Assembly (NCBI GenBank): GCA_038143435.1
Contig: JAYQLX010000003.1
Location: 186,001 to 250,000, forward strand
Length of the DNA stretch: 64,000 nt
Source of the DNA: UBA8337 sp038143435
Lineage (GTDB): Bacteria; Pseudomonadota; Alphaproteobacteria; RS24
Direction of reading: 5' to 3'
The notes beneath the pieces were generated by a model that saw nothing but the letters and a program-made list of their open reading frames with translations, did no database searches and was not told the origin of the DNA. The position numbers and the translations under genes were made by a program. Positions 35,009-43,921 of this stretch are shown in pieces. Numbering within the stretch: the stretch's first letter is position 1; each line of letters starts with the position of its first letter.

Positions 35009-37584
35009 TGCGCGACCGACCGAATACGCCGAAACGATTGGGTTGGGGGCTGGCCGCGCGGCTGGCGCAGCGCGAACTGCGCGGCGATGGCGGCGGCGGC
35101 AACAAATGGGGCTTTCTCCCCGGTTTTCGTATTTTTCTACTGTGTCTGATATTGGGCATATTCACCATATCCGGCGTCGGCTCGCTGTCGGCCGCTTTGG
35201 TCGCCGGCATGGTGGCGCAAGGACAGAGCATTCTAGGCGGCGATATTGATGTGCGTCTTATCCATCGACCGGCCAGCGCGGAAGAAAGGGATTTTCTGTC
35301 GGGCAATGGCCGATTGTCGGAAATCGCCACCATGCGCGCCATGCTGCGCCATCAAGATGAAGCCATTCTGGTTGAAGCCAAAGCGGTCGATGCGGCCTAT
35401 CCGCTCTATGGCACGCTCGAGGTCGAAAACAAAACGCTGGCGGCGGCGCTGGCCAAACGCGACGGCATATATGGCGCGGTGGTCGAGCAAGGCCTGCTCG
35501 ACCGGCTCGACCTCAAAAGCGGCGCGATTGTAAAATTGGGCGATATTGCCCTGCGCTTGAACGGGGTTATCAAAAAAGAGCCGGACCGCAATGCCGGCGG
35601 TTTTCCGTTGGCCCCGCGTTTGATGGTGCGCCACGAGACCCTAAAAGCCGCCGGTCTGCTGCGCCCCGGTGCGCTAATTAATTATCACTATCGCCTGCGC
35701 CTGCCAGATAATGCCGATAATGGTGCGGTCAAGGCAGCGGTCGGCGAAACACAAGAACGGTTTCCTTTGGCCGGATGGCGGCTGCGCGACCGCAGCGATG
35801 CCTCGCCCTCAATGCGCCGTTTCATCGAACGCCTCGGCCTGTTTTTGACTTTGGTCGGCCTCACCGCTTTGGTGGTCGGCGGGGTCGGCGTCGGTAATGC
35901 CATTCACGCCTATTTGCAAAGGCGGCGCGAGACCATTGCCGTGCTAAAGGCTTTGGGCGCATCGGGCCGCTTTATTTTCCGCATTTATGCCGTGCAAATC
36001 GGGTTTTTGAGCGTGCTCGCCTTGCTTATCGGCCTTGCTTTTGGGGCTGCGACACCGGCCGTGGTCAAATATTTCTTTGCCGCCATGCTGCCGGTCGATT
36101 TGGTCATCGGGCTTTACCCCGCCCCGCTTTTGGCGGCCAGCGGCTTCGGCTTATTGGCGGCGGCGGCTTTCGCCCTTTGGCCATTGGGTCAGGTTGAGTT
36201 GACACCGGTAACCGCTTTGTTCCGCGCCGATGCGGCAGAACGTTATCAAGCCCCGCCCTGGCCCTATATTGCTGCCATCGGCTTTTGTTTTGCCGCATTG
36301 GCGGCTTTGGCGCTTTTGATATCCGAGCGCCGCGATGTCGCCCTATGGTTTGCCATTGGCGTCGCCGCGGCCTATTTCGCGCTGCGCGCCGCCGCCGCGC
36401 TTTTGGTGTGGTTGGCAAAACGGGTCGGGCGCCCCAAACGACCCGAATTGCGCTTGGCATTGGCCAATATCACGCGCCCGCAAGCACCGGTGCGCGCCGT
36501 CATGCTGTCCATTGGCCTGTCGGTGACGCTGTTATCGGCCATCTCTATGGTTGACGGCAATATTAATGCGCAAATCAGCGGCGATTTGCCCGAGCGCACG
36601 CCGAGCTTTTTCCTGCTCGATATCGGGCCGCAGCAAATTGACGATGTGGTGCGCGTGGCTGAGAGCCAGCCCTCGGTCGCAGCGATTGAGCAAGCGGCCA
36701 TGCTGCGCGGGCAAATTTTGTCGCTCAAAGGCATTGCTGCGGCCGATTATAATGCCCCGCCCGAGGCCGCTTGGGTGCTGCGCGGCGATCGCGGTCTGAC
36801 CTATGCCGCGCTGCCGCCCGATGGCGGTGAAATCATTGCCGGTGCTTGGTGGCCGCAAGATTATGCCGGCCCGCCGCTTGTCTCTTTTGCTGCGGAAGAA
36901 GCCGGTGAGTTGGGGCTGAGTGTCGGCGATATGATTGAGGTCAATGTGCTGGGCCGTCCGTTGACCGCTGAAATAGCCAATTTGCGACATATTGATTGGG
37001 CCTCCGGCGGGATGAATTTCCTCATGGTGTTTTCGCCCGAGCCTTTGAAAAATGCCCCGCATAGCTATCTCGCCTCGCTGAGCCTTGCGGCGCAAGATGA
37101 GGTCGGGTTCTCGCGCATTATGGCGCGCGATTTTCCCAATATCACGATTATTCGCGTCAAAGAGGCATTGGCCACCATGCGCGATATTTTGAACAATCTC
37201 GGCCTCGGCATTCGCGCCATGAGTTTGGTGACCATGCTGGCCGGTATTCTGGTTTTGGCCGGTGCGATGGCGAGCGGTCATCGCGCGCGGGTTTATGATG
37301 CGGTGGTGATGAAAGTGCTGGGCGCGACGCGGGCGCGTATTATGCTGGCTTTTGCGTTGGAATATGCGCTCATGGGGCTGGGCGCAGCGTTGATTGCGGC
37401 AGCGGCCGGCACGCTGGCGGCGTATGGGCTGATTGTCGGTGCCATGCAGGCGGAATTTGTCTTTTTGCCCGCCACTTTGGCTTTGACCGTGCTGGGCGCG
37501 GTGTTTTTGACCGTCACTTTGGGGCTTTTGGGCACATATCGGGCGCTGGGCGCGCCGGCTGCGCCGGTTTTACGCAGTGAATAG
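35008..37584 (+). CDS. FtsX-like ABC permease, YbbP type
   Basis: An 858-residue inner-membrane permease. Its layout is: N-terminal helix (FRIFLLCLILGIFTISGVGS), a large periplasmic domain, an FtsX core with three helices (LGLFLTLVGLTALVVGGVGV onward), further helices, a second periplasmic domain and a second FtsX core near the C-terminus (IRAMSLVTMLAGILVLAGAM onward). This double-core plan is that of E. coli YbbP. The ATG at 35008 overlaps the ATPase stop. The substrate is unknown; a lipid or hydrophobic ester is plausible from the esterase neighbour. Confidence 0.92.
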   Translation: MRDRPNTPKRLGWGLAARLAQRELRGDGGGGNKWGFLPGFRIFLLCLILGIFTISGVGSLSAALVAGMVAQGQSILGGDIDVRLIHRPASAEERDFLSGNGRLSEIATMRAMLRHQDEAILVEAKAVDAAYPLYGTLEVENKTLAAALAKRDGIYGAVVEQGLLDRLDLKSGAIVKLGDIALRLNGVIKKEPDRNAGGFPLAPRLMVRHETLKAAGLLRPGALINYHYRLRLPDNADNGAVKAAVGETQERFPLAGWRLRDRSDASPSMRRFIERLGLFLTLVGLTALVVGGVGVGNAIHAYLQRRRETIAVLKALGASGRFIFRIYAVQIGFLSVLALLIGLAFGAATPAVVKYFFAAMLPVDLVIGLYPAPLLAASGFGLLAAAAFALWPLGQVELTPVTALFRADAAERYQAPPWPYIAAIGFCFAALAALALLISERRDVALWFAIGVAAAYFALRAAAALLVWLAKRVGRPKRPELRLALANITRPQAPVRAVMLSIGLSVTLLSAISMVDGNINAQISGDLPERTPSFFLLDIGPQQIDDVVRVAESQPSVAAIEQAAMLRGQILSLKGIAAADYNAPPEAAWVLRGDRGLTYAALPPDGGEIIAGAWWPQDYAGPPLVSFAAEEAGELGLSVGDMIEVNVLGRPLTAEIANLRHIDWASGGMNFLMVFSPEPLKNAPHSYLASLSLAAQDEVGFSRIMARDFPNITIIRVKEALATMRDILNNLGLGIRAMSLVTMLAGILVLAGAMASGHRARVYDAVVMKVLGATRARIMLAFALEYALMGLGAALIAAAAGTLAAYGLIVGAMQAEFVFLPATLALTVLGAVFLTVTLGLLGTYRALGAPAAPVLRSE

Positions 37585-37606
37585 GCAAAATTTCACGCGA
37601 AACGTC

Positions 37607-37637
37607 TTGAAAATGACAAGATTTATGGTGATATAAT
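37607..37637 (+). promoter_or_regulatory. promoter of the BI-1 gene with extended -10
   Basis: TATAAT at 37632-37637 is preceded by TGA, giving an extended -10 (TGATATAAT). TTGAAA at 37607-37612 within CTTGAAA would be the -35, with a long 19-base spacer. The CTTGAAA element is like a heat-shock-sigma -35. The start would be near 37644, about 24 bases before the ATG. Confidence 0.55.
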
Positions 37638-37667
37638 CAGTAACGCAATTTCGAAAGGATATGAGAA

Positions 37668-38384
37668 ATGGCTGAGAACTGGTCGAATAATCAAACCACG
37701 CAGGCGACCGAGGCGCGCGCGCAAGCGGTTGATGAGGGTCTGCGCATTTATATGACCAAAGTCTATAATTATATGGGGCTGGGTCTGCTGGCTACGGCGC
37801 TGACCGCCTATATTGGTGCGGCATCGGGCATTTATGCCGCTTTGGCGCAAACGCCGCTGATTTGGCTGGTCGTCTTCGCACCGCTGGGCATGGTGCTGTA
37901 TTTATCAGCGCGGCTGCATCGCATGAGCGAGCGCGCGGCGAAAACAACGTTTTGGATTTACGCCGCCATGACCGGGCTTTCCCTGTCTTATGTATTGCTC
38001 GCCTTTACCGGCGTTTCCGTGGTCCGCACTTTCCTGATTACCGCCGCTTCTTTTGGCGCTTTGTCGCTTTACGGCTACACCACCAAGCGCGATTTGAGCG
38101 GCATGGGCTCGTTCCTGTTTATGGGGCTTATCGGCATTATTTTGGCGTCTATCGTCAATTTCTTCATGCAAAGCCCGGCCATGCATTTCGCCATTTCGGT
38201 GATTGGTGTGCTGATTTTTGCCGGACTGACGGCCTATGACACGCAAGATATTAAGCGTATTTATTTCGCCGGTGACAGCCGCGACATCGCCGAAAAGAAA
38301 GCCATTATGGGGGCGCTGCGCCTGTATTTGGATTTCATCAATATGTTCTTGTTCCTGCTGCAATTTCTCGGCAATCGTGAGTAG
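37668..38384 (+). CDS. Bax inhibitor-1/YccA family membrane protein
   Basis: A 238-residue inner-membrane protein with seven predicted helices, for example LIWLVVFAPLGMVLYLSARL and LFMGLIGIILASIVNFFM. The C-terminal signature AGLTAYDTQDIKRIYFAG and the final helix LDFINMFLFLLQFLGNRE are typical of the BI-1 family. Bacterial members are pH-sensitive calcium-leak channels or protease-linked membrane proteins (YccA with FtsH). GAAAGGA precedes the ATG. A terminator follows. Confidence 0.93.
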   Translation: MAENWSNNQTTQATEARAQAVDEGLRIYMTKVYNYMGLGLLATALTAYIGAASGIYAALAQTPLIWLVVFAPLGMVLYLSARLHRMSERAAKTTFWIYAAMTGLSLSYVLLAFTGVSVVRTFLITAASFGALSLYGYTTKRDLSGMGSFLFMGLIGIILASIVNFFMQSPAMHFAISVIGVLIFAGLTAYDTQDIKRIYFAGDSRDIAEKKAIMGALRLYLDFINMFLFLLQFLGNRE

Positions 38385-38406
38385 TAGCACGGCTTTTCAA
38401 AACCTA

Positions 38407-38436
38407 AAACCCGGCTTTCATGCCGGGTTTTATTTT
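38407..38436. terminator. bidirectional intrinsic terminator
   Basis: AAACCCGGC and GCCGGGTTT pair over nine bases around TTTCAT, with a T-rich tail on one side and an A-rich stretch on the other. It serves BI-1 on the plus strand and could serve the convergent DUF2794 gene as well. Confidence 0.85.
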
Positions 38437-38466
38437 GCCTTGTTGAAGCGCTCATCACTGTTGCAT

Positions 38467-38844
38467 TTAATCGACAAGACGAAAGGCTTTGCGGTCGAAA
38501 AACCGCATCAGCGCCGCCAAATCATGGCCGCGGCGTAGGACGCGCCCATCCATGGCGTGCAAGACATATTGGCCTTGCTTGCGTTTGAGCGCAGGAATTT
38601 TATCAATGCGGAAAAGCGGCACTTCACTGGCGCGGCGGAAAATCGAAAATCCTGCCGCCTCGTGCCCATCATTAATCGCATAATCGCGCCACATACCCGC
38701 CGCCACCATGCGGCCATAGACGTTCAATAAATCAGCCAACTCATCGCGCGTCCACATAACCCGTTTGGGGGTGGCTTGCGCGGCGCGGCGTTCGCGTTCA
38801 AAGGCGTTGCCGACAATCACCAATTGCCTGGTTGATTTGCTCAT
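38467..38844 (-). CDS. DUF2794 protein
   Basis: A 125-residue protein of DUF2794, a family nearly confined to Alphaproteobacteria and of unknown role. The pattern FERERRAAQATPKRVMWTRD, VAAGMWRDYAI, EVPLFRIDKIPALKRKQGQY and the end RGHDLAALMRFFDRKAFRLV fits. I start it at MSKSTRQ, which gives the usual length; an ATG 15 codons up would also be in frame. It is divergent from an anti-SD hairpin RNA and the Gld-like ABC operon. Confidence 0.8.
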   Translation of the reverse strand: MSKSTRQLVIVGNAFERERRAAQATPKRVMWTRDELADLLNVYGRMVAAGMWRDYAINDGHEAAGFSIFRRASEVPLFRIDKIPALKRKQGQYVLHAMDGRVLRRGHDLAALMRFFDRKAFRLVD

Positions 38845-38983
38845 TGAGACATGGTGACGCTTTGGCGCGCCGAATGCAAGTTTTACCATTTTGCACAATG
38901 GGCAAAAATGCCTCGAAATTGCCCCATTTCGGTCTTTTTCTTGTCGCATTCACGGTGATGATGGAAACTGCTTGATAAGCCTC

Positions 38984-39039
38984 GCCCGACGCGCTGCCTC
39001 GTTCTCTCCTCCCATGACTGGCGCGTCGGGCATTTTTTT
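38984..39039 (+). ncRNA. single terminator hairpin with CTCTCCTCCC loop (cuckoo-like sRNA)
   Basis: GCCCGACGCGC at 38984-38994 and GCGCGTCGGGC at 39021-39031 form a perfect 11-base stem around a 26-base loop, followed by ATTTTTTT. The loop carries CTCTCCTCCC at 39004-39013, a strong anti-Shine-Dalgarno motif. The hairpin lies alone in a 301-base gap between divergent genes, so it does not simply end a neighbouring gene; a small RNA of its own is likely. It repeats the design of the array at 4.9-5.0 kb with another stem sequence. I see no clear promoter; TTGTCG-N17-GAAACT (from 38941) would be poor. Confidence 0.65.
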
Positions 39040-39145
39040 GATGCATGGCTGGGAGGCCGCGAATTTTGGACATAAAAGCGCATTGCCAGCATCGCTTGCT
39101 TCACCTAAAGGTAGAAAGCTTTCGAGGGGTAAAAGAGTAAAGCGC

Positions 39146-40144
39146 ATGATTGAAGTCGAACATTTGGTCAAAAAATTCGGTGATTTTACCGCCGTCAATG
39201 ATTTGTCCTTCACCGTCGCGCGCGGTCAGGTGATGGGCTTTTTGGGGCCCAATGGGGCAGGCAAATCGACGACGATGAAAATGATTACCGGCTTTTTGCG
39301 CCCGAGCAGCGGCACGGCGCGCATTATGGGCATGGATATTTGCGACAATATTTTGGCGGCGCAGCGCCATTTCGGCTATTTGCCCGAAGGCGCACCGGCA
39401 TGGCCCGATATGACCCCGCGCGCCTTTTTACAATTCATCACGCAAATTCGCGGCCTCGATAAAGCGGCGGCGCGCGCTGCTGAGGCGCGCGCCATTGAGA
39501 TGACCGAATTGCACGGCGTGTTGGACCAGCCGATTGATACATTGTCGAAAGGCTATCGCCGTCGTGTCGGGCTGGCGCAAGCCATTGTCCATGACCCGGA
39601 TGTTTTGGTGATGGATGAGCCGACAGACGGGCTTGACCCCAATCAGAAATTTCAAGTCCGCCGCGCCATAACCGATATGGCGCGCGATAAGGCGATCATC
39701 ATCTCCACCCATATTCTCGAAGAAGTCGATGCGGTATGCGGCGCGGCAATGATTATCGATCGCGGGCAAATTGTCGCCGAAGGCACGCCCAGCGCTTTGG
39801 CCGCGCGCTCGCGCTATAGCGGCTCGGTGACGCTGACTTTGGCGCGGCAAGAATTGCCCGCCGCGCAAGCCTTATTGAAAAAGGTAAACCATCAAAGCGC
39901 CGAATTGGTGACGCGCGGCGATGAAAGCAATTTGCATATATTTGCCGCTGACGGCACTGAGCCCGGAGCGCTTTTGGCCGATATGCGCGCCGCCATCGGC
40001 GCGGCCGGTCTGTCGCCGCGCGCTTTAGCTTTGGAGACCGGTCGACTGGATGACGTGTTCGGGGCGCTGACCGGCAAGGCGCGTCCTGCGGCTGAACGCT
40101 TTGACGCGGTGTTTGAGACGCAAGATAAGGGGGTGGCCTCATGA
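39146..40144 (+). CDS. ABC transporter ATP-binding protein, GldA-like
   Basis: A 332-residue ATPase. Walker A GPNGAGKSTTMKM, the Q-loop region FGYLPEGAPAWPDMTP, signature LSKGYRRRVGLAQA, Walker B VLVMDEPTDGLDP and H-loop STHILEE are present; a C-terminal extension of about 100 residues follows, as in GldA/NatA-like proteins. It is the first gene of a four-gene operon with overlapping ends. The set (ATPase, ABC-2 permease, auxiliary GldG-like protein, DUF4340) is widespread in Gram-negative bacteria; its cargo is not known and has nothing to do with gliding in most hosts. Confidence 0.92.
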   Translation: MIEVEHLVKKFGDFTAVNDLSFTVARGQVMGFLGPNGAGKSTTMKMITGFLRPSSGTARIMGMDICDNILAAQRHFGYLPEGAPAWPDMTPRAFLQFITQIRGLDKAAARAAEARAIEMTELHGVLDQPIDTLSKGYRRRVGLAQAIVHDPDVLVMDEPTDGLDPNQKFQVRRAITDMARDKAIIISTHILEEVDAVCGAAMIIDRGQIVAEGTPSALAARSRYSGSVTLTLARQELPAAQALLKKVNHQSAELVTRGDESNLHIFAADGTEPGALLADMRAAIGAAGLSPRALALETGRLDDVFGALTGKARPAAERFDAVFETQDKGVAS

Positions 40145-40884
40145 TGCGCGCGCTGACAGCCATAACCGCGCGCGAATTTGCCGGTTATTTCGCCACTCCT
40201 TTGGCCTTTGTCTTCATCATTGTGTTTTTATTGGCCAATGGTTTGGCGACGTTTTATTTGGGTGCTTATTTCGCTATGGGGCAGGCCGATTTGACCAGCT
40301 TCTTCATGTTCCACCCCTGGCTCTACTTATTTTTCCTGCCCGCCATATCCATGCGGCTTTGGGCCGAAGAGCGCCGCAATGGCTCGATTGAGCTTTTATT
40401 GACTTTGCCGATACCGCTCACCGCCGTGGTCATCGGCAAATATCTCGCCGCTTTGGCCTTTTCGGCGCTGGCGCTGGCGTTGACTTTTCCGATTTGGCTG
40501 ACCGTCAATTATTTGGGCGAGCCGGATAATGGTGTCATTTTCGCCTCCTATGTCGGTTCGCTCATGCTGGCCGGCGGCTATCTCGCCATCGGTTCGTGCC
40601 TGTCGGCGCTGACGCGCAATCAAGTCATTGCCTTTGTGATTTCCGTGGTCGTGTGTTTTTTATTCACCGTATCGGGCGCGCCTTTGGTGTTGGAATTATT
40701 TGACGGTTGGGCCCCGCAAGCCTTGATTGAAACGCTGGCCGGCTTTTCCTTGCTCACTCATTTTCGTGCCATTACCGGCGGGGTGATTGATATGCGCGAT
40801 GTGATGTTTTTCGCCACCCTTATCGGCGTGTTTTTGACGGCAACGGTGATTGTCGTCGATATGAAAAAAGCCGAGGGCGCGTAA
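40141..40884 (+). CDS. ABC-2 permease, GldF-like
   Basis: A 247-residue permease with six predicted helices. It starts MMRALTAITAREFAGYFATP, has FMFHPWLYLFFLPAISMRLW with the conserved EERRNGSIELLLTLP after it, and ends in a helix FFATLIGVFLTATVIVVDMK. The ATG overlaps the ATPase stop by four bases. It should pair with the ATPase before it. Confidence 0.92.
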   Translation: MMRALTAITAREFAGYFATPLAFVFIIVFLLANGLATFYLGAYFAMGQADLTSFFMFHPWLYLFFLPAISMRLWAEERRNGSIELLLTLPIPLTAVVIGKYLAALAFSALALALTFPIWLTVNYLGEPDNGVIFASYVGSLMLAGGYLAIGSCLSALTRNQVIAFVISVVVCFLFTVSGAPLVLELFDGWAPQALIETLAGFSLLTHFRAITGGVIDMRDVMFFATLIGVFLTATVIVVDMKKAEGA

Positions 40885-42830
40885 TGAGGGCGGCGCTTTC
40901 GAAAATTTTTACAGCCCGCCCGCATGGCGTGGCGTTGGTTTTGCTGACACTGATTTTCTTGAGCCTCAATCTGTTTTCCAATTTGGCGCTGCGCAATGCG
41001 CGGCTCGATTTGACCGAAAACGGGTTGTTCACGCTGAGCGACGGCACGCGCAATATTGTCGCCGGTTTGCAAGAACCGGTGCGCTTGAAATTTTATTATT
41101 CGCGCAGCATTGCCGCCAATCAGCCAGGCTTGCGGGTTGAGGCGCAGCGCGTGCGCGATATGTTGGAAGAAATCACCATGGCGGCGGACGGCATGGTGCA
41201 ATTGGAGATTATCGATCCTGAGCCGTTTTCCGAGGCCGAAGACCAGGCCGTGGCACAAGGTCTGGTCGCGCGTCCGGTGGCTGAGGGTGAGGTCGTCTAT
41301 TTCGGCCTTGTCGGCACCAATCTGGTCGATAATGTCGAAATCATTCCCTATTTTGCGACCGAGCGGCAGCAATATTTGGAATATGATGTGGCGCGGCTAT
41401 TGCATAATTTGGCGCGCCCGCAAAAACCGGTGCTCGGCATTATTTCCAATTTGCCGCTCGATACCGGCGCCGGCGGCATTATGGCGGCGATGCGCGGCCA
41501 ATCGCAGCCGTTTTTAATCTATGCCGAATTGGCTGACCGCTTCGCCATTGAATTCATCGCCCCCGATAGTGTGAAAATACCCAATCGGGTCGATGTGCTG
41601 CTTTTGGCGCATCCGCGTCCGCTTAGCGATATTCAAACTTATGCGGTTGACCAATTTGTCATGCGCGGCGGTCGCGTCATTGCCTTTCTGGACCCGCAAT
41701 CGGAAGTCAGCCTGACGGCCGGGCCGAATGGCGAACCTTTGCGCGGCTATTCAGAGCAATCCGATATGCCGGTTTTGATGCGGCAATGGGGCGTGCGCAT
41801 GCTTGGCGATATGATTGTCGCTGACCGCAAGCGCGCCCAGCGCGTCGCCGCCGGTCGCGATGCGCGCCGCGCGCTCACCGATTATATTCTATGGATGGGG
41901 CTGGGGCCGTCTGAAATGAATGGCGATGATCCGGTGACCGGTAATATTGACCGCCTGAATATCGGCACGGTCGGTGCTTTGCGGCCGCTGGACGGGGCCA
42001 GCACAAGCTTCACCCCGCTCGTCACCTCCTCCGATGATGCCGGTCTGATGACCCGCGATTATGTGCTGAGCGCGCCGACCCCTGATGCGCTGCAACGCCG
42101 TTTTGCGGTCGGTGAAGCGCCCTATGTCATTGCCGCGCGCCTCGCCGGGCCGATTGTCAGTGCCTTTGACGCACCGCCCGAAGCGGCGACCGAAAAAGGC
42201 GAGCGCGCCAAGCCGCAAGACCATAAAAACCGCACAGATGCGGCCAATATTATTGTCTTTGCCGATAGCGATTTTTTCGATGACCGGTTTTGGGTGTCGG
42301 AACAAAATTATCTCGGCCAGCGTTTTGGCGTGCCGATTGCCGATAATGGTAAATTTCTGCTCAATGCGGTGGAAAATCTCATGGGGTCAAATGATTTAAT
42401 CTCCTTGCGCGGGCGCGAGAAAGCGGCGCGCCCCTTCACCCGTATTGAAGATTTGCGGCGCGTGGCGGAAACCGAATATCTCGCCGAGCAGCAAAATCTG
42501 GTGGCCCGTATTGAGGCGGCGCAGGCCGAGCTTGACCGTTTGGAACAAGGCGCGCAATTGGCCGAAGCCGATAAGGCGGCAAGCGCCTATCGCGCCCAAT
42601 TGGTACAAGCGCGCAAAGCCTTGCGCCGCGTGCAGGGCGATTTGCGCCGCGATATTGAGGCGCTGGAAAGCCGCCTCACATGGGCCAATATCATCATCAT
42701 GCCGCTGATGATTTCTGCTCTCGCCGTGCTTTTGGCATGGCGGCAAAGGCGCCAGCGTTTGGCGACGCAAAAAGCCGGCGGGTTGATTGTCGAAGAAACG
42801 GCCGGCGGCCGAGAACAAGGGGCAGGCTGA
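40884..42830 (+). CDS. GldG-like ABC auxiliary protein (ABC_transp_aux)
   Basis: A 648-residue protein with an N-terminal membrane helix (GVALVLLTLIFLSLNLFSNL), a large periplasmic domain starting LDLTENGLFTLSDGTRNIVA, which is the family signature, a helical coiled-coil part (residues about 525-590, Glu/Ala/Arg-rich) and a C-terminal helix (IIIMPLMISALAVLLAW). The middle has FADSDFFDDRFWV. Its start shares a base with the permease stop. It is thought to be the substrate-binding or coupling subunit of this transporter group. Confidence 0.92.
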   Translation: MRAALSKIFTARPHGVALVLLTLIFLSLNLFSNLALRNARLDLTENGLFTLSDGTRNIVAGLQEPVRLKFYYSRSIAANQPGLRVEAQRVRDMLEEITMAADGMVQLEIIDPEPFSEAEDQAVAQGLVARPVAEGEVVYFGLVGTNLVDNVEIIPYFATERQQYLEYDVARLLHNLARPQKPVLGIISNLPLDTGAGGIMAAMRGQSQPFLIYAELADRFAIEFIAPDSVKIPNRVDVLLLAHPRPLSDIQTYAVDQFVMRGGRVIAFLDPQSEVSLTAGPNGEPLRGYSEQSDMPVLMRQWGVRMLGDMIVADRKRAQRVAAGRDARRALTDYILWMGLGPSEMNGDDPVTGNIDRLNIGTVGALRPLDGASTSFTPLVTSSDDAGLMTRDYVLSAPTPDALQRRFAVGEAPYVIAARLAGPIVSAFDAPPEAATEKGERAKPQDHKNRTDAANIIVFADSDFFDDRFWVSEQNYLGQRFGVPIADNGKFLLNAVENLMGSNDLISLRGREKAARPFTRIEDLRRVAETEYLAEQQNLVARIEAAQAELDRLEQGAQLAEADKAASAYRAQLVQARKALRRVQGDLRRDIEALESRLTWANIIIMPLMISALAVLLAWRQRRQRLATQKAGGLIVEETAGGREQGAG

Positions 42831-43843
42831 TGGATATGACCCGTCTTTTACGCCCGCTGGCACTATTGACCGCCGCCAGTCTGGTTTTGGCGCTGACGGC
42901 GCTGCTTGGGGAACGGCCCGTCAATGCGGCCGCCCCGCCGCAAGTGCTGCTGGCCGATTATGCGGCGCGGCTCGACCAAGCTGCTACGCTGGAAGTGACG
43001 CATGGGCGCGGGCTGTCGGGCGCGCGGCGTCTGCTTATGCGCCGCACCGATTCCGGTTGGACGCTGGATGAACGCTGGAACTATCCGGCCAATGATGAGC
43101 TGGTTAATGAGACGCTGTTGGCGCTGGCTGATTTGAAAGCGCTGGAAGCGCGCACCGCGCAAACGGATTGGCATCGCTCTTTGGGGCTTGTTGTGCCGGA
43201 AAATTTGGGCGCGGCGGTGCGCTTTCGCGTCAGCGATGGGGCGGGGCGCGAAATGGCCGCGCTCTTGCTCGGCAAAGAGCAGCAAAGCGAAAGCGAAGCG
43301 ACGCAAGAAGTGAAGAATTACGGGCCCGAATTGCGCCAGTTTTATGTGCGCCGCGAAGACAGCACCCAAAGCTGGCTGGCACGCGGGCGCTTGCCGCGCA
43401 ATCCCGATATTGCTGCCTGGATAGACCCGCGCCTGCCGCGCCATGATGGCGATAAATTGCAAAAACTGCGCTTTGGGAGCGGTGATGAGGCGTTTTCAAT
43501 GCGGCGTGTCGGCGGCGTATGGTCAATGGGCGGGGCGCAAGACTGGCTCGAACGCTTTGACGCTTTGCGTCCCGATGATGTGGCGCGCGCCGAGGCGATT
43601 GATTTTGCCACCGCACGCCCATTCATGCTGGTTTATGAGGACGGGCTTAGCCTGACTTATGAAAATGTCGGCGCGGCAACGGTGATTTGGAGCCGCATGG
43701 AAGCGCGCGCCGCAGCCAATGCCAGGCCCGAGATTAAGGCTTTGGCGGCGCGGTTAAATGCTCGCTTTAAGGGCTGGGCTTTGCGTTTTTCGGCTGAGCG
43801 CACGCCGCTTTTGCTGCCCGCCAAGCGCGACTTTGAAGGGTAA
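42830..43843 (+). CDS. DUF4340 protein of the Gld-like ABC operon
   Basis: A 337-residue exported or anchored protein. A signal-like helix (PLALLTAASLVLALTALLGE) is followed by DUF4340 repeats with beta-strand patterns, such as LLMRRTDSGWTLDERWNYPA and AFSMRRVGGVWSMGGAQDW. It shares its start with the previous stop (TGATG) and closes the operon. DUF4340 genes accompany GldG-like genes across bacteria; the function is not known. Confidence 0.85.
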   Translation: MDMTRLLRPLALLTAASLVLALTALLGERPVNAAAPPQVLLADYAARLDQAATLEVTHGRGLSGARRLLMRRTDSGWTLDERWNYPANDELVNETLLALADLKALEARTAQTDWHRSLGLVVPENLGAAVRFRVSDGAGREMAALLLGKEQQSESEATQEVKNYGPELRQFYVRREDSTQSWLARGRLPRNPDIAAWIDPRLPRHDGDKLQKLRFGSGDEAFSMRRVGGVWSMGGAQDWLERFDALRPDDVARAEAIDFATARPFMLVYEDGLSLTYENVGAATVIWSRMEARAAANARPEIKALAARLNARFKGWALRFSAERTPLLLPAKRDFEG

Positions 43844-43921
43844 GCCTTATGGCCGCGCGGTGATTTGACTTATCGAAATCGACGCAGTAAGAGCTTTTCA
43901 AGGCAACAAGACAAGAGCGAG

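Noticed and set aside
36532..37281. A 249-codon minus-strand open frame inside the YbbP-like permease gene
   Set aside because: It is an antisense shadow of an intact 858-residue permease frame and has no recognisable features.
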